From NCBI RefSeq assembly GCF_027570035.1, contig NZ_JAKMUU010000005.1, forward strand, positions 62,001-126,000: a stretch of 64,000 nucleotides of DNA, read 5' to 3'. A model generated the notes under the pieces. That model saw nothing but the letters and a program-made list of their open reading frames with translations. It had not been told where the DNA came from and ran no database searches. This stretch comes from Corynebacterium curieae. Its GTDB lineage: Bacteria > Actinomycetota > Actinomycetes > Mycobacteriales > Mycobacteriaceae. Both the position numbers and the translations under genes were made by a program. Positions 61,678 to 64,000 of this stretch are shown here, piece after piece. Numbering within the stretch: the stretch's first letter is position 1; every line of letters starts with the position of its first letter.

Positions 61678-64000
61678 ATGAACTCATTTAACCCGACCAC
61701 TAAAACACAGGAAGCCCTGCAAGAGGCCCTGCAAACCGCCTCGTCCAATGGCAATCCGGATATCCGCCCTGCCCACCTGCTGGCGGCCATTCTTAGCCAA
61801 GAAGGCGGCATCGCCGCGCCAGTACTGAAAGCCACTGGCGTAGATCCGGATACCGTGCTCAAGGAAGCCCGCGAGCTCGTTGATTCGTATCCCAAAGCGG
61901 AGGGCGCCAATATGGCCAATCCGCAATTTAACCGCGATGGCCTTAATGTCTTGACTAAGTCGCAGGAGTTGGCCGGTGAACTGGGCGATGAATTCGTCTC
62001 CACCGAGGTCCTCCTTGCCGCTATTGCTGGCTCCAAGACCGACGCCGCCGAGCTGCTTACCGGCCGCGGTGCTACTTATGACGCCATCAAGGGCGCCTTT
62101 CCCTCCGTGCGCGGCGCTGCTAAGGTGACGTCCGAAAACCCAGAGGATCAGTTCCAGGCGTTAGAAAAATACGCCACGGACCTCACCGCGCGCGCCCGCG
62201 AGGGCAAGATCGACCCGGTCATCGGCCGCGATCAGGAAATTCGCCGCGTGGTCCAGGTGCTCAGCCGCCGTACGAAGAATAATCCGGTGCTCATTGGCGA
62301 GCCCGGCGTGGGTAAAACCGCCATCGTGGAGGGCCTAGCCCGCCGCATCGTGGCTGGCGACGTCCCCGAGTCCCTCAAGGGAAAGACCCTCATCAGCCTG
62401 GATCTTGGTTCCATGGTCGCCGGTGCTAAGTACCGCGGCGAATTTGAGGAGCGCCTTAAGGCCGTGCTCGATGAGATTAAATCCTCCGAGGGCGAGATCA
62501 TTACCTTCATCGACGAGCTGCATACCATCGTTGGCGCCGGTGCTACTGGCGACGGCTCCATGGACGCCGGCAACATGATTAAACCCATGCTGGCCCGCGG
62601 CGAGCTGCGCCTCGTTGGCGCCACCACTTTGGACGAGTACCGCAAGTACATCGAAAAGGACGCCGCTCTCGAGCGCCGCTTCCAGCAGGTCTATGCCGCT
62701 GAGCCGTCCGTGGAGGACACCATCGGCATCCTGCGTGGCCTGAAGGAGCGGTACGAGGTGCACCACGGCGTGCGCATCATGGACTCCGCGTTAGTTTCGG
62801 CCGCCGAGCTATCTAACCGCTACATCACAAATCGCTTCCTGCCGGATAAGGCCATCGACCTCGTCGATGAAGCAGGCTCTCGCCTGCGCATGGAGATCGA
62901 CTCCTCCCCGCAGGAAATCGACGAGCTCGAGCGTATCGTCCGCCGCATGGAGATCGAAGAGCTAGCGCTGAAGAAGGAATCTGACGCCGCTTCCCAGGAC
63001 CGCCTGGCTACCCTGCAGGGTGAGCTCGCTGACCAGCGCGAAAAGCTTGGTGAGCTCAAGGCCCGCTGGGCCAATGAGAAGAAGGCCATCGATGATGTCC
63101 AAAACATCAAGGAAGAGCTCGATGATCTGCGCCGCCAGGCCGAAATCGCCGAGCGCGATGGAGACCTTGCACTCGCCTCCGAGATCAACTACGGCAAGAT
63201 TCCACCGCTGGAAAAGGAACTTGCGGCCGCGGAGGTCAAGGCCACCGAGCAGCGCAATACGATGCTCGATGAGGAGGTAAGCCCAGATACCATCGCGGAG
63301 GTCGTCTCTGCCTGGACCGGCATTCCGGCCGGCAAGATGCTGCAGGGTGAGACCGAAAAACTGCTCAATATGGAATCCGTACTGGGCAACCGCGTGGTCG
63401 GCCAGAAGGAAGCCGTCACCGCGGTATCGGACGCCGTGCGCCGCTCCCGTGCGGGCGTGGCCGACCCCAACCGGCCGACCGGCTCCTTCCTCTTCCTTGG
63501 TCCCACCGGTGTGGGCAAGACCGAGCTCGCGAAGGCATTGGCGGACTTCCTCTTCGACGATGAATCCGCCATGGTCCGCATCGATATGTCCGAGTACGGC
63601 GAGAAGCATTCCGTCTCCCGCCTCGTCGGTGCCCCTCCGGGATACGTCGGCCATGAGGCAGGCGGCCAGCTCACCGAGGCCGTTCGCCGCCGCCCCTATA
63701 CGCTCGTGCTTTTCGACGAGGTAGAAAAGGCCCACCCCGACGTCTTCGATGTCCTCCTCCAAGTTCTGGACGAGGGCCGGCTTACCGACGGCCAGGGGCG
63801 CACCGTTGACTTCCGCAATACCGTCATCATCTTGACCTCCAACCTGGGTGCCGGCGGCACCCGCGAGGAGACCATGGATGCGGTGAAGAAGGCATTCAAG
63901 CCCGAATTCATCAACCGCCTCGATGACGTGGTTATGTTCGAGCCCCTGTCGGAGGAGCTCCTCCGCGGCATCGTCGACATCCAGCTGCGCGGCCTGTCCG
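61678..64000 (+). CDS. clpB: Disaggregase ClpB (Hsp100), 3' end outside window
   Basis: 774 codons are visible of about 850. ATG 61678 follows GAAGGAG. The N domain is [18 protein letters not shown] and onward. AAA-1 has Walker [16 protein letters not shown] and Walker [14 protein letters not shown] coiled-coil middle domain spans about residues 405-520. AAA-2 has [14 protein letters not shown] and [15 protein letters not shown]. With DnaK it resolubilises aggregates. A HAIR site upstream places it in the HspR regulon. The gene runs off the right edge in frame. Confidence 0.97.
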   Translation, partial: MNSFNPTTKTQEALQEALQTASSNGNPDIRPAHLLAAILSQEGGIAAPVLKATGVDPDTVLKEARELVDSYPKAEGANMANPQFNRDGLNVLTKSQELAGELGDEFVSTEVLLAAIAGSKTDAAELLTGRGATYDAIKGAFPSVRGAAKVTSENPEDQFQALEKYATDLTARAREGKIDPVIGRDQEIRRVVQVLSRRTKNNPVLIGEPGVGKTAIVEGLARRIVAGDVPESLKGKTLISLDLGSMVAGAKYRGEFEERLKAVLDEIKSSEGEIITFIDELHTIVGAGATGDGSMDAGNMIKPMLARGELRLVGATTLDEYRKYIEKDAALERRFQQVYAAEPSVEDTIGILRGLKERYEVHHGVRIMDSALVSAAELSNRYITNRFLPDKAIDLVDEAGSRLRMEIDSSPQEIDELERIVRRMEIEELALKKESDAASQDRLATLQGELADQREKLGELKARWANEKKAIDDVQNIKEELDDLRRQAEIAERDGDLALASEINYGKIPPLEKELAAAEVKATEQRNTMLDEEVSPDTIAEVVSAWTGIPAGKMLQGETEKLLNMESVLGNRVVGQKEAVTAVSDAVRRSRAGVADPNRPTGSFLFLGPTGVGKTELAKALADFLFDDESAMVRIDMSEYGEKHSVSRLVGAPPGYVGHEAGGQLTEAVRRRPYTLVLFDEVEKAHPDVFDVLLQVLDEGRLTDGQGRTVDFRNTVIILTSNLGAGGTREETMDAVKKAFKPEFINRLDDVVMFEPLSEELLRGIVDIQLRGLS

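Noticed and set aside
1..64000. Search for CRISPR arrays, IS elements, prophage genes, toxin-antitoxin pairs and known riboswitches
   Set aside because: No regular spaced repeats, transposase, integrase, phage structural genes or recognisable riboswitch cores were seen.

Overview
The window is a chromosomal segment of a Corynebacterium-type actinobacterium. Direct markers are moderately GC-rich DNA and genes tied to the mycolic-acid and arabinogalactan envelope: an MmpL exporter, an AftD-like arabinofuranosyltransferase, an LpqI-like lipoprotein, a DUF2613 protein and an LppP/LprE-type lipoprotein. An actinobacterial dnaK-grpE-dnaJ-hspR operon is followed by ald, and gltS lies beside a TetR-like gene and clpB. 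The local gene orders match those I know from C. glutamicum and M. tuberculosis. I see no IS element, prophage, integron, CRISPR array or rRNA. There is one tRNA, Gly(CCC). The species cannot be fixed from the sequence alone.

Layout. 1-5.9 kb: a minus-strand operon trmB - NYN protein - MmpL exporter - UPF0104-like membrane protein, divergent from GTP-dependent PEP carboxykinase. 5.9-18.4 kb: cell-envelope genes (methyltransferase, GT4 glycosyltransferase, GT-C-like membrane protein, DUF3068, acyltransferase, AftD, DUF2613, universal stress protein, GH3 lipoprotein, VanW protein). 18.4-29.7 kb: tRNA-Gly, dcd, UDP-glucose dehydrogenase, YibE/F, AlaT, DUF1707, a CPA2 antiporter, a large membrane Fe-S oxidoreductase with an Ala/Pro tail, and a DUF6230/DUF6114 cassette. 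29.7-39.6 kb: a heterodimeric ABC exporter, then cysH-cysD-cysN behind a McbR-type operator with a truncated ferredoxin-reductase-like gene facing away, then a decayed stretch with a duplicated lipoprotein fragment. 39.6-47.7 kb: AI-2E family protein, PutA, and a histidine kinase/LuxR response regulator locus carrying two unlisted small ORFs. 47.9-52.4 kb: the HspR-controlled chaperone operon. 52.5-64 kb: ald, a DUF1023 hydrolase with a small coupled partner, a nitrilase, a type II-like flavohaemoglobin, an acetyltransferase, gltS, a two-module TetR-like regulator, and clpB running off the end.

How the parts work together. The heat-shock circuit is the clearest: HAIR-type HspR operators lie before dnaK (two) and clpB (one), and hspR is the last gene of the chaperone locus. 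The sulfur block looks reduced: no sulfite reductase is adjacent, the reductase partner is truncated, and CysH has lost three of the four cysteines that bind the 4Fe-4S cluster in actinobacterial APS reductases.

The most novel-looking place is 45.1-47.7 kb. On one strand there are a 58-aa acidic leaderless protein with a near-consensus promoter and 12-bp direct repeats upstream, a multi-pass histidine kinase, a 50-aa ORF with a hydrophobic N-terminus and a CPSPWC tail overlapping the next start, and a LuxR-type regulator. A peptide-sensing or porin-regulating circuit is my inference, not something the sequence proves.
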